Source: Bosea sp. 124
GTDB lineage: Bacteria; Pseudomonadota; Alphaproteobacteria; Rhizobiales; Beijerinckiaceae
NCBI RefSeq assembly: GCF_003046175.1
Contig: NZ_PZZM01000001.1
Span: 62,001 to 126,000 of the forward strand
Direction of reading: 5' to 3'
Length of the DNA stretch: 64,000 bases
Below the pieces are notes generated by a model that was not told the DNA's origin, ran no database searches, and saw only the letters and a program-made list of their open reading frames with translations. Below are positions 45,555-54,859 of this stretch, piece after piece; the stretch's first letter is position 1; each line of letters opens with the position of its first letter. A program made the position numbers and the translations under genes.

Positions 45555-47004
45555 ACCTGGCCCCGCCGGCGGCACGATCCCGCCGATCACCGCCCATCAT
45601 CTCGCGGAGGTGGTGCAGGCCGGGCATCACGGCGCCAGCGACGCGCTGGAGAACAACCCGCCGCCACATTCGACCCTGCCCTCGCAGACCGAACTGACCC
45701 TGCTGGCGCGGGTCATCGAACTCTTCGGCGCCATCCGGCAGGAGGCGGCCGCCGCTCTGAACAATCTGCATGCGGAGATCGTCGGCCGGCGCGAGACGGT
45801 CACACAGGAGCGCTACGAGGGCCGTGTCCGCTCCATCGAGGCGTCGATGCGCGGGCTTTTGAACCGACATGGCGGCGAGCTGGAGCAGCGCGTCTACGAT
45901 GCGCTCAAGGCCAAGCGCGAATACGAGTACTTCAACTACACGCATCGCCGCACCGCAGATCCCAAGATCGACAAATGGCAGTTCATCCTGCTGTTCCTGA
46001 TCGTGCCGCTGGCGATCGAGAGCCTGCTCAACGGCAATTTCTTCGCGGAGGCCAGCGAGTTCGGCCTGGTCGGCGGCGCCGCCACGGCCGTGATCATTTC
46101 CGCGCTCAACATCTCGCTGGGCTTCCTCACCGGGATGTGGCCGGCGCGCTACTGCCAGCATGTGCGGGCCTCGCATCTGTTCTGGGCCCTGCCCGTCTAT
46201 GTCGCGCTGATCATCCTGATCGTGATGTTCAACCTTGCCGTCGGGCATTATCGGGAAATGCTGATCGCCACGCCCGATGCACGCTCGCTGCAGGTGCTGC
46301 CGCGCATGCTGGAGAACCCGCTCGGGATCACCGAGCTGAAATCGGCAGCGCTGGTGCTGATCGGCTGCATCGTCGCCTTCGCCTCGGCCGTGAAGGGCTA
46401 TTCCGCGTTCGGCAGCTATCCGGGCCACGGCAATGCCTACAAGCGCTGGCGGCAGCGCTGGAGTGCGGTCGAGGAGGAGCGGCGCCGGCTCGATATCGAA
46501 CTCCTGCCGGAGCTGGAAATCGTTCGATCCCAGATCGACGGCTTCAAGGAGGATTGCACGCGCGAACTCGGTCGCCTGCAGACATCGAAGGCGACAGCAG
46601 ACCAGGTGCGCGACCTCTATGTGGCGAGGCTCGCACAACTGCGCAACGCCAAGGATGCCGCCCTGATGCAGTACCGCGAGGCCAATCTGCGCGTGCGGAC
46701 CGATATTCCACCGGCCTATTTCTCGCAGCAGCTCAACGTCGCCGAAATCGACCAGCCAAGCGAGCTTCCCGAGCATGGCGCGGTCAAGGCCCTGATCGAG
46801 GATTTCGAGCGCCAGCTTGCCAATATGCCGGCCCTCGTCGAGGCGAAGCTGCGGGACAGGCTGGCCCTGGTGCGTGCGCTCGATCTCGCCGGGGAAATCG
46901 AGCGGCTGAAGACGCGCGCCGCCGAAGCCGGGCGCGACGCCTTCGAGCAAGACGAAGCGACCCGCCGGCAGATCAACGCAGAATTCGCCGCAATGCCGCG
47001 CTAG
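45544..47004 (+). CDS. Membrane protein with flanking coiled coils, second gene of the cluster
   Basis: This 486-aa protein begins at ATG 45544, within the end of the previous gene. Residues 50-130 form an amphipathic helical region (RVIELFGAIRQEAAAALNNL, then Arg/Glu-rich heptads). Four membrane segments follow at about 145-164, 170-196, 211-234 and 264-284. Residues 300-486 are highly charged and helical, with repeating Leu/Glu/Arg spacing typical of a long coiled coil. Both soluble ends should lie on the same, probably cytoplasmic, side. There is no enzyme motif. A scaffold or signalling role is inferred from shape only. Confidence 0.8.
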   Translation: MAREPGPAGGTIPPITAHHLAEVVQAGHHGASDALENNPPPHSTLPSQTELTLLARVIELFGAIRQEAAAALNNLHAEIVGRRETVTQERYEGRVRSIEASMRGLLNRHGGELEQRVYDALKAKREYEYFNYTHRRTADPKIDKWQFILLFLIVPLAIESLLNGNFFAEASEFGLVGGAATAVIISALNISLGFLTGMWPARYCQHVRASHLFWALPVYVALIILIVMFNLAVGHYREMLIATPDARSLQVLPRMLENPLGITELKSAALVLIGCIVAFASAVKGYSAFGSYPGHGNAYKRWRQRWSAVEEERRRLDIELLPELEIVRSQIDGFKEDCTRELGRLQTSKATADQVRDLYVARLAQLRNAKDAALMQYREANLRVRTDIPPAYFSQQLNVAEIDQPSELPEHGAVKALIEDFERQLANMPALVEAKLRDRLALVRALDLAGEIERLKTRAAEAGRDAFEQDEATRRQINAEFAAMPR

Positions 47005-47049
47005 ATCGGCGCCCATACCATCAAACCCGAGGCGATCGAGCGCTTTGTT

Positions 47050-47102
47050 CTAGCATGAGATTTATCCGAGAGTGGATTCCACCTTTCGGTGCGATGCTCT
47101 AG
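47050..47102. repeat. Dispersed repeat, family B
   Basis: On the reverse strand it reads AGAGCATCG...CCGAAAGGTGGAATCCA and ends near CTAGAAC, matching 36441-36490 for about 30 bases with a few changes. CTAGCAT/ATGCTCTAG ends are partly inverted. It lies between the second and third genes of the uncharacterised cluster. Confidence 0.65.
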
Positions 47103-47141
47103 GCAGCACATGCAGTTCGGCGACGGAATGAAGAGCACCCT

Positions 47142-47906
47142 ATGAAGAGCGAGAGCTGGGCGATCGTCGCCTCCATCCTGGCGGGCGTCGCGCTGGTCGG
47201 CTTCTTCGCGGCGCCGTCGCTGCTGCGCGGCCCGCCGCGCGATGCCGAGTCGCTGTGCCTGAAGACCGGCGCGGTCGGCCATACGCTGGTGCTTGTCGAC
47301 AAGAGCGATCCCTGGAGCGAAGTCCAGGCCGGGCGGCTGAAACGGCTGGTCAAGCGGATCGGCGACGAACTGCCGGCCGACCGGATGCTCTCGATCTATG
47401 TCTTCAACGACGTGTTCGAGCCCGGCTTTCCGCCGCTGCTGTCGCTGTGCAATCCGGGGCGCACCGCGAGCGAGCTGATCGGCAATCCGCGCCGGGACTA
47501 TGTCCGCTGGGTCGAGAAATTCGGCAGGCCGCTCGACGATGCGCTGGCAGTGCTGACGCAACCCGCCAAGGGGAACCTGTCACCGATCGTCGAAGCGGTC
47601 GGCGACGTCGTCTCGCGCCCCGAGACCCGCGTGCGGGAGGGTGAGAAGGCGCTCGTTCTGGTCTCCGACATGCTGCAGAACTCGAACCAGTTCACGGTCT
47701 TCGGCACGAACGCCACAGCACGCGATCCCGAACGCCTCAAGCGCCTCGTCGGCAAGGTCTGGCAGGATTCAGGAGCTAACGCCTGGCGCCTGCAGGTTCA
47801 TCAGGTCCAGGGCGTGTATGATCCCCAGCGCCTCGAACAGGCCGGCTCGCTCTGGCAGCAGACGCTGCGCGGGCTCAACATCCCGTTCGTCTGGGAACGG
47901 CTGTAG
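47142..47906 (+). CDS. Membrane-anchored VWA-like protein, third gene of the cluster
   Basis: The 254-aa product has one N-terminal membrane segment (SWAIVASILAGVALVGFFAAP, 5-25) and a periplasmic domain of 220 aa. HTLVLVDKSDPWSEVQ (47-62), LSIYVFND (83-90), SPIVEAVGDV (147-156) and LVLVSDMLQNSN (171-182) follow the strand and metal-site order of von Willebrand factor A domains: D53-x-S55, then S147, then D176. The usual third Ser of D-x-S-x-S is Asp here. Three cysteines are present (C39, C103 and none after). It lies 137 bp after the coiled-coil gene and may share its transcript. Calling it VWA is inference. Confidence 0.75.
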   Translation: MKSESWAIVASILAGVALVGFFAAPSLLRGPPRDAESLCLKTGAVGHTLVLVDKSDPWSEVQAGRLKRLVKRIGDELPADRMLSIYVFNDVFEPGFPPLLSLCNPGRTASELIGNPRRDYVRWVEKFGRPLDDALAVLTQPAKGNLSPIVEAVGDVVSRPETRVREGEKALVLVSDMLQNSNQFTVFGTNATARDPERLKRLVGKVWQDSGANAWRLQVHQVQGVYDPQRLEQAGSLWQQTLRGLNIPFVWERL

Positions 47907-47926
47907 GCATCCACCCGGCGCGAACC

Positions 47927-49696
47927 CTACATCCGGTAGGCCATGCGCACGCCACCCCAGTGGCGACCGTTGACCCTGAGCGGCGCATCGACCTCGCGCA
48001 CCATTTCGGTGACGCCGCCGCCCATGTCCCGCAGATAGGCCTGGACGAGGAAGGGCCGCACCGAGCGCGCCGCCGCGATGCCGGCACGATCGTCGAAGAT
48101 TCGCCGGTTACGCGAATGGGCCGCGTTCCAGAGCGGATCGCCGCCGCGCTGCGGCTGGGCATAGGCGTCGTTGTGCACCGGGATGAAGCCGTTGCGGTCG
48201 ATCGGCACCGTGAAGAGCAGGCGCGGATCGCTTGCGAGCATGCGCGCCATCAGGGGCGGCAGGATCGCCTCGAGCACCGGCAGCGCCCGGGTATCGTATT
48301 GCTGGGGCTCCGTATCGGCCACGGCGATGTAGTCCGCGTCGAAGAGCTCGACCTCCCCGACGAGCCCCCCGCCCAGCGCATCCGCCATCAATGCGGACAC
48401 CTCAATGGCGAAGGCCTGCGCCTTGTCGATCAGCGGGCGGTAGGAACTCTCGACGGTCTCGATCAGGCCGTCGAGCAGGCGGGTCTCGCCGAGAGCCTGC
48501 CGATCGAAGGCCACATGCAGGCCGAGTTCGCTCGTCGCGGCCATGCGGCACGGCACCGGCGGCAGATCGGCTATCTCGATCGTGCCGAAGAGACCGGGTG
48601 CGAATCTCTGGTCCTCGGGGCGCGCGAGCAGAACACCACCACGGCTGAGATCGATGGTGCGGCTGACGAAATCGACCGTGCCGAGCCGCGCCTTGGCACA
48701 GTGTTCGACCGGAAAACGGTCATGCTGGCGTCGGTCGGCGAAGGAGGAATGCCGCAGGGTCGGGATGAAGCGGCGCAGCATGCCTCCCGCGCGCGTCGCG
48801 CCCTTGGCCGTGGCCCGGCGGGCATTGGCACTCTCGGTGGCCGCCGAGAGCGCCACCCGGTCGATCTCGTCGACATGCTGGACGACGGTCTCGACGAAGC
48901 GCGCCGTCTCGCCGGCATTGCGCGAGAGTTCCGCCGTCGCGGTGGCCTGTTCCTGCGAGGCGTTGCCGATGGCGGCGATCACCGGATTGACGTCCCGAAC
49001 CATCTGGAGCGCATCGGTGACGATGGCGGCCGAACCGTGGGCGGCCTGCGTCAGCCGATCGACGCGGTTGCGGATGTTGTCGACCGCCTCGCGCACCTCG
49101 ACCGAGAGCAGCTTGACCTCCTGAGCGACGACGCCGAAGCCGCGCCCAGCCTCTCCGGCCCGCGCCGCCTCGATGGATGCGTTAAGCGCCAGCAGATTGG
49201 TCTGGCGCGCGATCTCGGCGATCGAATCGACGATGCCTCGAATCTCCGCGGTCGCGACCGCGAGCCCGCTCATCATGTCGGTCGCCTCGCCCGCCCGGGT
49301 CGCGGCGGCTTCGAGCCGCTCGCGCGCATGGCTCATCGAGCTGCCGATCTGCTCGGCGGCATCGGAGACCTGCTGCGACGCCGTCACCAGAGCGACCGAA
49401 TTGACGCTGGCGCTGGCTGTCGCCGCACGCATGCCGATAACGCTCTCATGAATGGCGCCGGAGCGCGTCTCGGATTCGGACGAGAACTGCTCGGCGCTGC
49501 TGAGATCGGCAGTGAGACGGCGCATCGCCGCCACCACATCCTGCTCCAGCACGGTGACGGCCTCGCGATCGGCGGCCTCGCCGGCGCTGCGCGCATCGGC
49601 CGGACCGACGGCGGCGATCGCCGCCTCGGCCATCATGGGCTCCACGGCAGCCGTCTGGCTTCGACTGCTCAGCCAGCGTCGAACCCTGCGGTGCAT
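47927..49696 (-). CDS. Soluble methyl-accepting chemotaxis protein with PilZ and C-terminal sensor domain
   Basis: The 589-aa protein has no membrane segment. Residues 90-300 are a chemoreceptor signalling coiled coil with the tip [24 protein letters not shown] (from 161). Residues 318-410 are a PilZ domain with both c-di-GMP motifs, R323-x3-R327 and DLSRGG (349-354). The last 170 aa end with [25 protein letters not shown] and [13 protein letters not shown], the cache-like sensor seen at the C-terminus of soluble receptors. The order signalling-PilZ-sensor is the reverse of classical receptors. It is convergent with the VWA-like gene. Confidence 0.9.
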   Translation of the reverse strand: MHRRVRRWLSSRSQTAAVEPMMAEAAIAAVGPADARSAGEAADREAVTVLEQDVVAAMRRLTADLSSAEQFSSESETRSGAIHESVIGMRAATASASVNSVALVTASQQVSDAAEQIGSSMSHARERLEAAATRAGEATDMMSGLAVATAEIRGIVDSIAEIARQTNLLALNASIEAARAGEAGRGFGVVAQEVKLLSVEVREAVDNIRNRVDRLTQAAHGSAAIVTDALQMVRDVNPVIAAIGNASQEQATATAELSRNAGETARFVETVVQHVDEIDRVALSAATESANARRATAKGATRAGGMLRRFIPTLRHSSFADRRQHDRFPVEHCAKARLGTVDFVSRTIDLSRGGVLLARPEDQRFAPGLFGTIEIADLPPVPCRMAATSELGLHVAFDRQALGETRLLDGLIETVESSYRPLIDKAQAFAIEVSALMADALGGGLVGEVELFDADYIAVADTEPQQYDTRALPVLEAILPPLMARMLASDPRLLFTVPIDRNGFIPVHNDAYAQPQRGGDPLWNAAHSRNRRIFDDRAGIAAARSVRPFLVQAYLRDMGGGVTEMVREVDAPLRVNGRHWGGVRMAYRM

Positions 49697-49899
49697 CAGC
49701 CCATCCCGTTAGGTTAAGTCGCCTCCCCGTTATGGTCGGACATTGTTAAGAAAAACTGACTGCTGCACCGGGCGCGGGAGGATCGGGCGTCCGCGGGCAT
49801 GGACCCGGACCGACCGCGCCTGTAAGGCTCCGGCACCACCTCCTTCCCCGTCCGCGCCTGCCCCGCAGCTCTCATCCCACCCGCCCAGCGAGCCCCGCC

Positions 49900-51039
49900 A
49901 TGACGAGCAACAGCTACGACGTCATCGTCGCCGGTGTCGGCGCCATGGGGTCGGCCGCCTGCTGGCATCTGGCCAAGCGCGGCCTGAAGGTGCTGGGGCT
50001 GGAACGCTTCGATCTCGGCCATGCGATGGGCTCGTCGCATGGGCTGAGCCGGATCATCCGGATCGCCTATTTCGAGGGCTCGCATTATGTGCCGATCGTC
50101 CGGCGCGCCCATGAGCTGTGGCAGCAGACGGGCGACGAGGCCGGGCTGAAGCTGCTTCACGTCACCGGCTCGCTCGATCTGGCGCCGGCCGGGTCCGGGC
50201 CGGTCGAGGCTTCGCTGCAATCCTGCCTCGACCATGGGCTGGTGCATGAACAGCTCGATGCGAAGGATCTCGCCCGGCGCTTCCCCGGTTTCCAGTTGCC
50301 CGGCGGCCATATCGGGCTGTGGCAGCCCGATGGCGGCTTCGTCGCCTCCGAAAAGGCGATCTATGCCCATGTCGGGCTGGCGCAGTCGCGCGGCGCCGAA
50401 ATCCGGACGAACGAGCCGCTGCTCGACTGGACGCCGACCGCGCAGGGCGGCGTCATCGTTCGAACCGAGCGCGGCACCTATTCGGCCGGGCGCCTCGTGA
50501 TCACCTCGGGCGGCTGGATCGCCGATGCGGTGCCGGCGCTGGCGAAGAACGTCGCGACCGTCCGGCAGGCGATCGGCTGGTTCACCACGCGCCGCCCGGA
50601 GCTCTACCGCCCCGACGTGTTCCCGGTCTTCATCCTGAGCGCGGAGGAAGGCACATTCTACGGCTTCCCGCTCTACGAGCATCCCGGCTTCAAGCTGGGC
50701 GGCCCGCATTTCGGCCGCGAGCCGATGGATCCGCGCGATGACGACCGGACGCCGAGCCCGCGCCAGGTCGCGCTGATCCGGGATTGCCTGGCGCGCTACC
50801 TGCCCGATGCGGCGGGCGACCCGCTGACCGTGAAGGGCTGCGTCTACAGCGTGACGCCCGACGAGGATTTCATCATCGACAGCGTCCCCGGCGTTCCGCA
50901 GGCGGTGTTCGCCTCCGCCTGCTCCGGCCACGGCTTCAAGTTCGCCAGCGCGATCGGCGAGATTCTCGCCGACCTGTCGACCTCCGGCCAATCCGCCTTC
51001 GATCTCGGGCCCTTCTCGCTCGACCGCTTCGCGGCCTGA
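49900..51039 (+). CDS. solA: N-methyl-L-tryptophan oxidase / monomeric sarcosine oxidase family flavoenzyme
   Basis: The 379-aa enzyme oxidises N-methylated amino acids using FAD. The dinucleotide fold is YDVIVAGVGAMGSAACWHLAKRG at the N-terminus, followed by GSSHGLSRIIRIAYFE. Cys314 in VKGCVYSVTPDEDFIID is the residue that carries covalent FAD in the family. GHGFKFASAIGEILADL closes the FAD site. SolA and MSOX-type enzymes are close, so the substrate could be N-methyltryptophan, sarcosine or another N-methyl amine. It is followed by two exporter genes that may be cotranscribed. Confidence 0.9.
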   Translation: MTSNSYDVIVAGVGAMGSAACWHLAKRGLKVLGLERFDLGHAMGSSHGLSRIIRIAYFEGSHYVPIVRRAHELWQQTGDEAGLKLLHVTGSLDLAPAGSGPVEASLQSCLDHGLVHEQLDAKDLARRFPGFQLPGGHIGLWQPDGGFVASEKAIYAHVGLAQSRGAEIRTNEPLLDWTPTAQGGVIVRTERGTYSAGRLVITSGGWIADAVPALAKNVATVRQAIGWFTTRRPELYRPDVFPVFILSAEEGTFYGFPLYEHPGFKLGGPHFGREPMDPRDDDRTPSPRQVALIRDCLARYLPDAAGDPLTVKGCVYSVTPDEDFIIDSVPGVPQAVFASACSGHGFKFASAIGEILADLSTSGQSAFDLGPFSLDRFAA

Positions 51040-51058
51040 ACCCGGACCGGACGACGCC

Positions 51059-51961
51059 TTGGCCAGTCACGCCGAAAATCGCCGGGGTATCATCGCCATG
51101 CTGATGGCGATGACGTTCTTCGTCGGCAACGACACGCTGATGAAGCTCGCGCGCGAGGTCTATCCGGTCGGGCAGGCGATCACGCTGCGCACGATCTTCG
51201 CCCTGTTCACCGCGCTTTGCATGGTCCTGGCCTTTCAGGAGGGTGCCAAGCTGCGGCTCGCGATGAAGCCGATCCTGCTGCTGCGTGGCGTCATCGACGC
51301 CGTGGTGGCGCTGACCTTCATCTGGGCTCTGGCGGAACTGCCTCTCGCCAACGTCACAGCGATCCTGCTGGCCTCGCCGCTCATCATCGTCGTCCTGGCC
51401 GTGGTCTTGCGCATCGAGCGCGTCGGCTGGCGCCGGACGGGCGCGATCGTCGTCGGCTTCTGCGGCGTGCTGATCGTGCTGAGGCCGGCGACCGACGGCT
51501 TCAGCACCGCCGCGCTGGTGGCGCTCGCCAGTGCCGTACTCGCCTCGTGCCGGGACCTGCTGACGCGCAGCATCGGCAACGAGATTCCGGCCAGCGTGAT
51601 CGCGCTGACGACGACCGCGATCGTTGGCCTCGTCGCCTGCGGCTACGGGCTGTTCGAGGTCTGGGTGCCGATCTGGCGGCGCGAGACGCTTTATCTCGCC
51701 GGCGCCGCGGTGATGGTCGCGGCCGGCGGCATCTGCATCATCAGCGCCTATCGCAACACCGATGTCGGGCTGGTCTCTGGCTATCGCTACGCGATCGTGA
51801 TCCTCGCCGTCATCGCCGGCTATGCGGTCTGGGGCCATGTGCCGGACCCGATCGCCGGGGCCGGCATCGCGCTGATCGTCGCGAGCGGGCTCTACACCAT
51901 GCACCGCCAGCGCGTTCTGCCTGCTTCCAACCTGAAGATCGCCAGCGGCCCGCCCTCATGA
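51059..51961 (+). CDS. EamA/DMT family transporter
   Basis: This 300-aa protein has ten hydrophobic helices in two EamA repeats (about 8-140 and 150-290), the plan of drug/metabolite exporters. Start is TTG 51059, which gives a short polar N-terminus; ATG 51098 is an alternative. TLRTIFALFTALCMVL, LANVTAILLASPLIIVVLAV and GYRYAIVILAVIAGYAVWG are typical segments. It starts 19 bp after solA and overlaps the next gene by ATGA. Export of an amino acid or amine is possible from context only. Confidence 0.88.
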   Translation: MASHAENRRGIIAMLMAMTFFVGNDTLMKLAREVYPVGQAITLRTIFALFTALCMVLAFQEGAKLRLAMKPILLLRGVIDAVVALTFIWALAELPLANVTAILLASPLIIVVLAVVLRIERVGWRRTGAIVVGFCGVLIVLRPATDGFSTAALVALASAVLASCRDLLTRSIGNEIPASVIALTTTAIVGLVACGYGLFEVWVPIWRRETLYLAGAAVMVAAGGICIISAYRNTDVGLVSGYRYAIVILAVIAGYAVWGHVPDPIAGAGIALIVASGLYTMHRQRVLPASNLKIASGPPS

Positions 51962-53148
51962 GCATCGTCGCGGCCAAACCAACCCTCACGGTCCTCGTCG
52001 CGATCTCGGCCCTACAGCCGCTCGCGCTCAACCTGCTGGCGCCGGCGGCACCGGCGCTGTCGCGCCATCTCGGCTCGAGCTACGCGACGATCCAGCTCAC
52101 CTTGACCTTGTTCCTGGTGGCGGTGGCGCTGACACAACTCGTCAGCGGGCCGCTCTCGGACCGCTTCGGCCGGCGGCCTTGCGTCAATGCCGGCATCGCG
52201 CTGTTCGTCGCCGGCTCGGCGCTCGGCGCCATCGCGCCGTCGATCGAGGTGCTGCTGCTGGCGAGGGTGCTCCAGGGGGCGGGGTCCGGTTCGGTCTTCG
52301 CCCTGTCGCGGGCGATCATCCGCGACGCGGCCAGCCGCGACGAGGCAGCGAGCCAGATCGCGACCGTGACCATGGTCATGGTCGTGGCGCCCATGGTCGC
52401 GCCCTGGCTCGGCGGCCAGATCGAGACGCTGGCCGGCTGGCGCATGATCCTCTGGTTCATGACGGCGACCGGCAGCCTCGTCCTGCTGCTGACGCTGTCG
52501 CGGCTGCCGGAGACGGCGCCCCGCCTCGGGCAGCGGACACCGCTGCTGGGCGTATTCCGGGCCTTTCCGCAGCTCGCCGTGAACCGCACCTTCGTCCTCA
52601 ATGTGGTCGCCGTCTCGACCAGCTCGGCGGCGTTCTTCGCCTTCATCGCGGCGGCGCCCTATATCGTCGTCGAGACGATGGGGCGCGGCAGCGACGTCTA
52701 CGGCGCCTATTTCATCCTGAACGCGCTGGGCTACATGCTCGGCAACTTCGCCATGGCGCGGCTGGTCGTGCGGATGGGAGCTCCGCGCATGGTCCATCTC
52801 GGGCTCATCATCTCCGTCGTGGCGATGACGATCGCGGTTCCGCTGTCCCTGAGCGCCGCCTGGTCTCCGCTGATGCTGTTCCTGCCGCTCGCCCTCAACG
52901 CCATCGGCAACGGCATGACGATTCCCGGCTCGACGGCCGAGGCGCTGTCGGCACGACCGGAACTGGCCGGTTCCGCCGCTGGGCTGATGGGCGCGATCCA
53001 GCTCGGCCTCAGCGCGCTGATGACGGTCGCGATCAGCTGGCTGGTGACGATCTGGCCGCCGTCGCTGATCGTCCTGATGTGGGTTCTGACCGTGACCGGG
53101 CTGCTTGCGATCCATCTCGGCCGGCGAGGCGCGTCGCCGGCAGGCTGA
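51958..53148 (+). CDS. Bcr/CflA family MFS drug-resistance transporter
   Basis: The 396-aa exporter has 12 helices. ATG 51958 overlaps the preceding stop as ATGA; an open frame reaching back to 51217 is a shadow of the EamA gene. LSRHLGSSYATIQLTLTLFLVAVALTQLVSGPLSDRFGRRP contains the loop 2-3 motif, and LLARVLQGAGSGSVFALSRAIIRDA is motif C/B of the 12-helix drug:H+ antiporters. Bcr-type proteins export bicyclomycin, sulfonamides or dipeptides. It is convergent with a dehydrogenase gene. Confidence 0.9.
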   Translation: MSIVAAKPTLTVLVAISALQPLALNLLAPAAPALSRHLGSSYATIQLTLTLFLVAVALTQLVSGPLSDRFGRRPCVNAGIALFVAGSALGAIAPSIEVLLLARVLQGAGSGSVFALSRAIIRDAASRDEAASQIATVTMVMVVAPMVAPWLGGQIETLAGWRMILWFMTATGSLVLLLTLSRLPETAPRLGQRTPLLGVFRAFPQLAVNRTFVLNVVAVSTSSAAFFAFIAAAPYIVVETMGRGSDVYGAYFILNALGYMLGNFAMARLVVRMGAPRMVHLGLIISVVAMTIAVPLSLSAAWSPLMLFLPLALNAIGNGMTIPGSTAEALSARPELAGSAAGLMGAIQLGLSALMTVAISWLVTIWPPSLIVLMWVLTVTGLLAIHLGRRGASPAG

Positions 53149-53172
53149 GGCCGGCCCGGCGACGGCTCCCGT

Positions 53173-54039
53173 TCAGTCTTCGAGGCGCGCGATCAGGCTC
53201 GAAGTATCCCAGCGGCGGCCGCCCATCTTCTGAACCTCGGCATAGAACTGGTCGACCAGCGCGGTGACGGGCAGTTGCGCGCCATTGCTGCGCGCCTCGT
53301 CCAGCACGATGCCGAGGTCCTTGCGCATCCAGTCGACGGCGAAGCCATAGTCGAACTTGCCGATGTTCATGGTCTTGCCGCGGTTCTCCATCTGCCAGGA
53401 GCCGGCGGCGCCCTTCGAGATCACCTCCAGCATCGCCTCGACATCGAGCCCGGCACGCTTGGCGAAATGCACGCCCTCCGACAGCGCCTGAACGAGGCCG
53501 GCGATGCAGATCTGGTTGACCATCTTGGTGAGCTGGCCGGAGCCCGCCGGGCCCATCAGCTTGCACATGCGGGCGTAGGCAGCGATCACCGGCTCGGCGC
53601 GGGCATACGCCTCGGGATCGCCGCCGCACATCACCGTCAGGACGCCGTTCTCGGCGCCGGCCTGTCCGCCCGAGACCGGCGCGTCGACGAAGCCGAAACC
53701 GCCGGCGCGCGCTGCCGCGTCGAGTTCGCGGGCGACATTGGCCGAGGCCGTCGTATGGTCGACGAAGAGCGCGCCCCTGGCCATGCCGGCAAAGGCGCCC
53801 TGCTCGCCCAGTGTCACCGAGCGCAGGTCCTCGTCATTGCCGACGCAGGCGAAGACGATCTCCTGGCCCTGCGCCGCATCGGCGGGCGTCGGGGCCGAGA
53901 TGCCGGCATGCTGAGAAACCCAAGCCTGAGCCTTCGTCGGATTGCGGTTGTAGACCGTGACCTCGTGGCCTTTGGCCTTGAGATGACCGGCCATGGGGTA
54001 ACCCATGACGCCGAGACCGATGAACGCGACTTTGGCCAT
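53173..54039 (-). CDS. NAD(P)-dependent beta-hydroxyacid dehydrogenase (GarR/MmsB family)
   Basis: The 288-aa enzyme starts with the coenzyme motif MAKVAFIGLGVMGYPMAGHL. VDHTTASANVARELD, the substrate-binding FVDAPVSGGQAGAENG and catalytic Lys in GQLTKMVNQI are the family blocks. It oxidises or reduces short 3-hydroxy acids such as 3-hydroxyisobutyrate or tartronate semialdehyde; sequence does not decide which. It is separate from neighbours by about 100 bp. Confidence 0.91.
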   Translation of the reverse strand: MAKVAFIGLGVMGYPMAGHLKAKGHEVTVYNRNPTKAQAWVSQHAGISAPTPADAAQGQEIVFACVGNDEDLRSVTLGEQGAFAGMARGALFVDHTTASANVARELDAAARAGGFGFVDAPVSGGQAGAENGVLTVMCGGDPEAYARAEPVIAAYARMCKLMGPAGSGQLTKMVNQICIAGLVQALSEGVHFAKRAGLDVEAMLEVISKGAAGSWQMENRGKTMNIGKFDYGFAVDWMRKDLGIVLDEARSNGAQLPVTALVDQFYAEVQKMGGRRWDTSSLIARLED

Positions 54040-54142
54040 GTTTCGCTCCGCTTGATTTTTGTGGCGTTGTCGCGGGGTTTAGCCTGCGGCGCCAAGAGTG
54101 GGAAGGGTGTGGTTGTCCGCCGGCAGCTGAGGATCGGCAGGC

Positions 54143-54859
54143 TCAGCGCAACGCCATGTGCCGCGTCAGCCTGAGTTCCAGCCTGTCCCAGACGCGCCGG
54201 ATGACCTCCACCAGCAGCAAATAGATCAGCGCGGCGTAGAGATAGATCGTCAGGTCGAAGGAACGGGAGAAGGCAAGCTTGGTCGCTCCCATAAGATCGT
54301 AGATCGTCACCAGCGAGGCGAGTGCGCTCGACTTGATCATCACGATCAGTTCGTTGCCGAGCGGGCGCAGCGCCAGGATCATCGCCTGGGGCAGGATGAC
54401 ATGGCGCAGGCTCGACCAACGATGCAGGCCGAGCGCGAGAGCGCCTTCGAACTGGCCGCGCGGGACCGATTGGATGGCGCCGCGCAGGATCTCGGCCTGG
54501 TAGGCTGCCGTGTTGATGACGAAGGTCAGGAGCGCACAGTAGAACGGCTCGCGGAAGAACCACCACAGCCCGATATCGGTCCAGAAGACGCGGAACTGGC
54601 CGAGGCCGTAATAGACCAGGAAAAGCTGGCAGAGCAGCGGAGTGCCGCGGAAGAAGGTGGTGTAACCGGCGATCGCCCTCTGGGCCCAGCGCGGTCCGTA
54701 GAGCCGCGCCACGGCGAGGCCAACCGCCAGCACGAAGCCGAGCGCGACCGAAATCGCGACCAGCTGGAGCGTGATCCAGAGGCCGCCGAACATGCGGCAG
54801 CCGTAATTCTGGAAGACTTCATTGCCGACGAGCCAGCCCGGATATTCGCACCAGCTCAT
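54143..54859 (-). CDS. Polar amino-acid ABC transporter permease (HisM-like)
   Basis: This 238-aa permease has five helices and the EAA loop AAYQAEILRGAIQSVPRGQFEGALALGL, which docks on an ATPase. FFRGTPLLCQLFLVYYGLG is typical of the His/Glu/Gln/Arg/opine group. ATG 54859 overlaps the stop of the partner permease gene as ATGA. A matching ATP-binding gene is not downstream in this window, where a divergent-strand region and a different gene follow. Confidence 0.93.
   Translation of the reverse strand: MSWCEYPGWLVGNEVFQNYGCRMFGGLWITLQLVAISVALGFVLAVGLAVARLYGPRWAQRAIAGYTTFFRGTPLLCQLFLVYYGLGQFRVFWTDIGLWWFFREPFYCALLTFVINTAAYQAEILRGAIQSVPRGQFEGALALGLHRWSSLRHVILPQAMILALRPLGNELIVMIKSSALASLVTIYDLMGATKLAFSRSFDLTIYLYAALIYLLLVEVIRRVWDRLELRLTRHMALR

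Noticed and set aside
45418..47016. Long reverse-strand frame of over 500 codons opposite the coiled-coil gene
   Set aside because: Its composition (Arg, Gly, Asp, Gln-rich) is that of an antisense shadow in GC-rich DNA. The forward frame has membrane segments, coiled coils and coupled neighbours.
47960..49717. Long forward-strand frame opposite the chemoreceptor gene
   Set aside because: It is an antisense shadow; the reverse strand encodes clear MCP and PilZ motifs.
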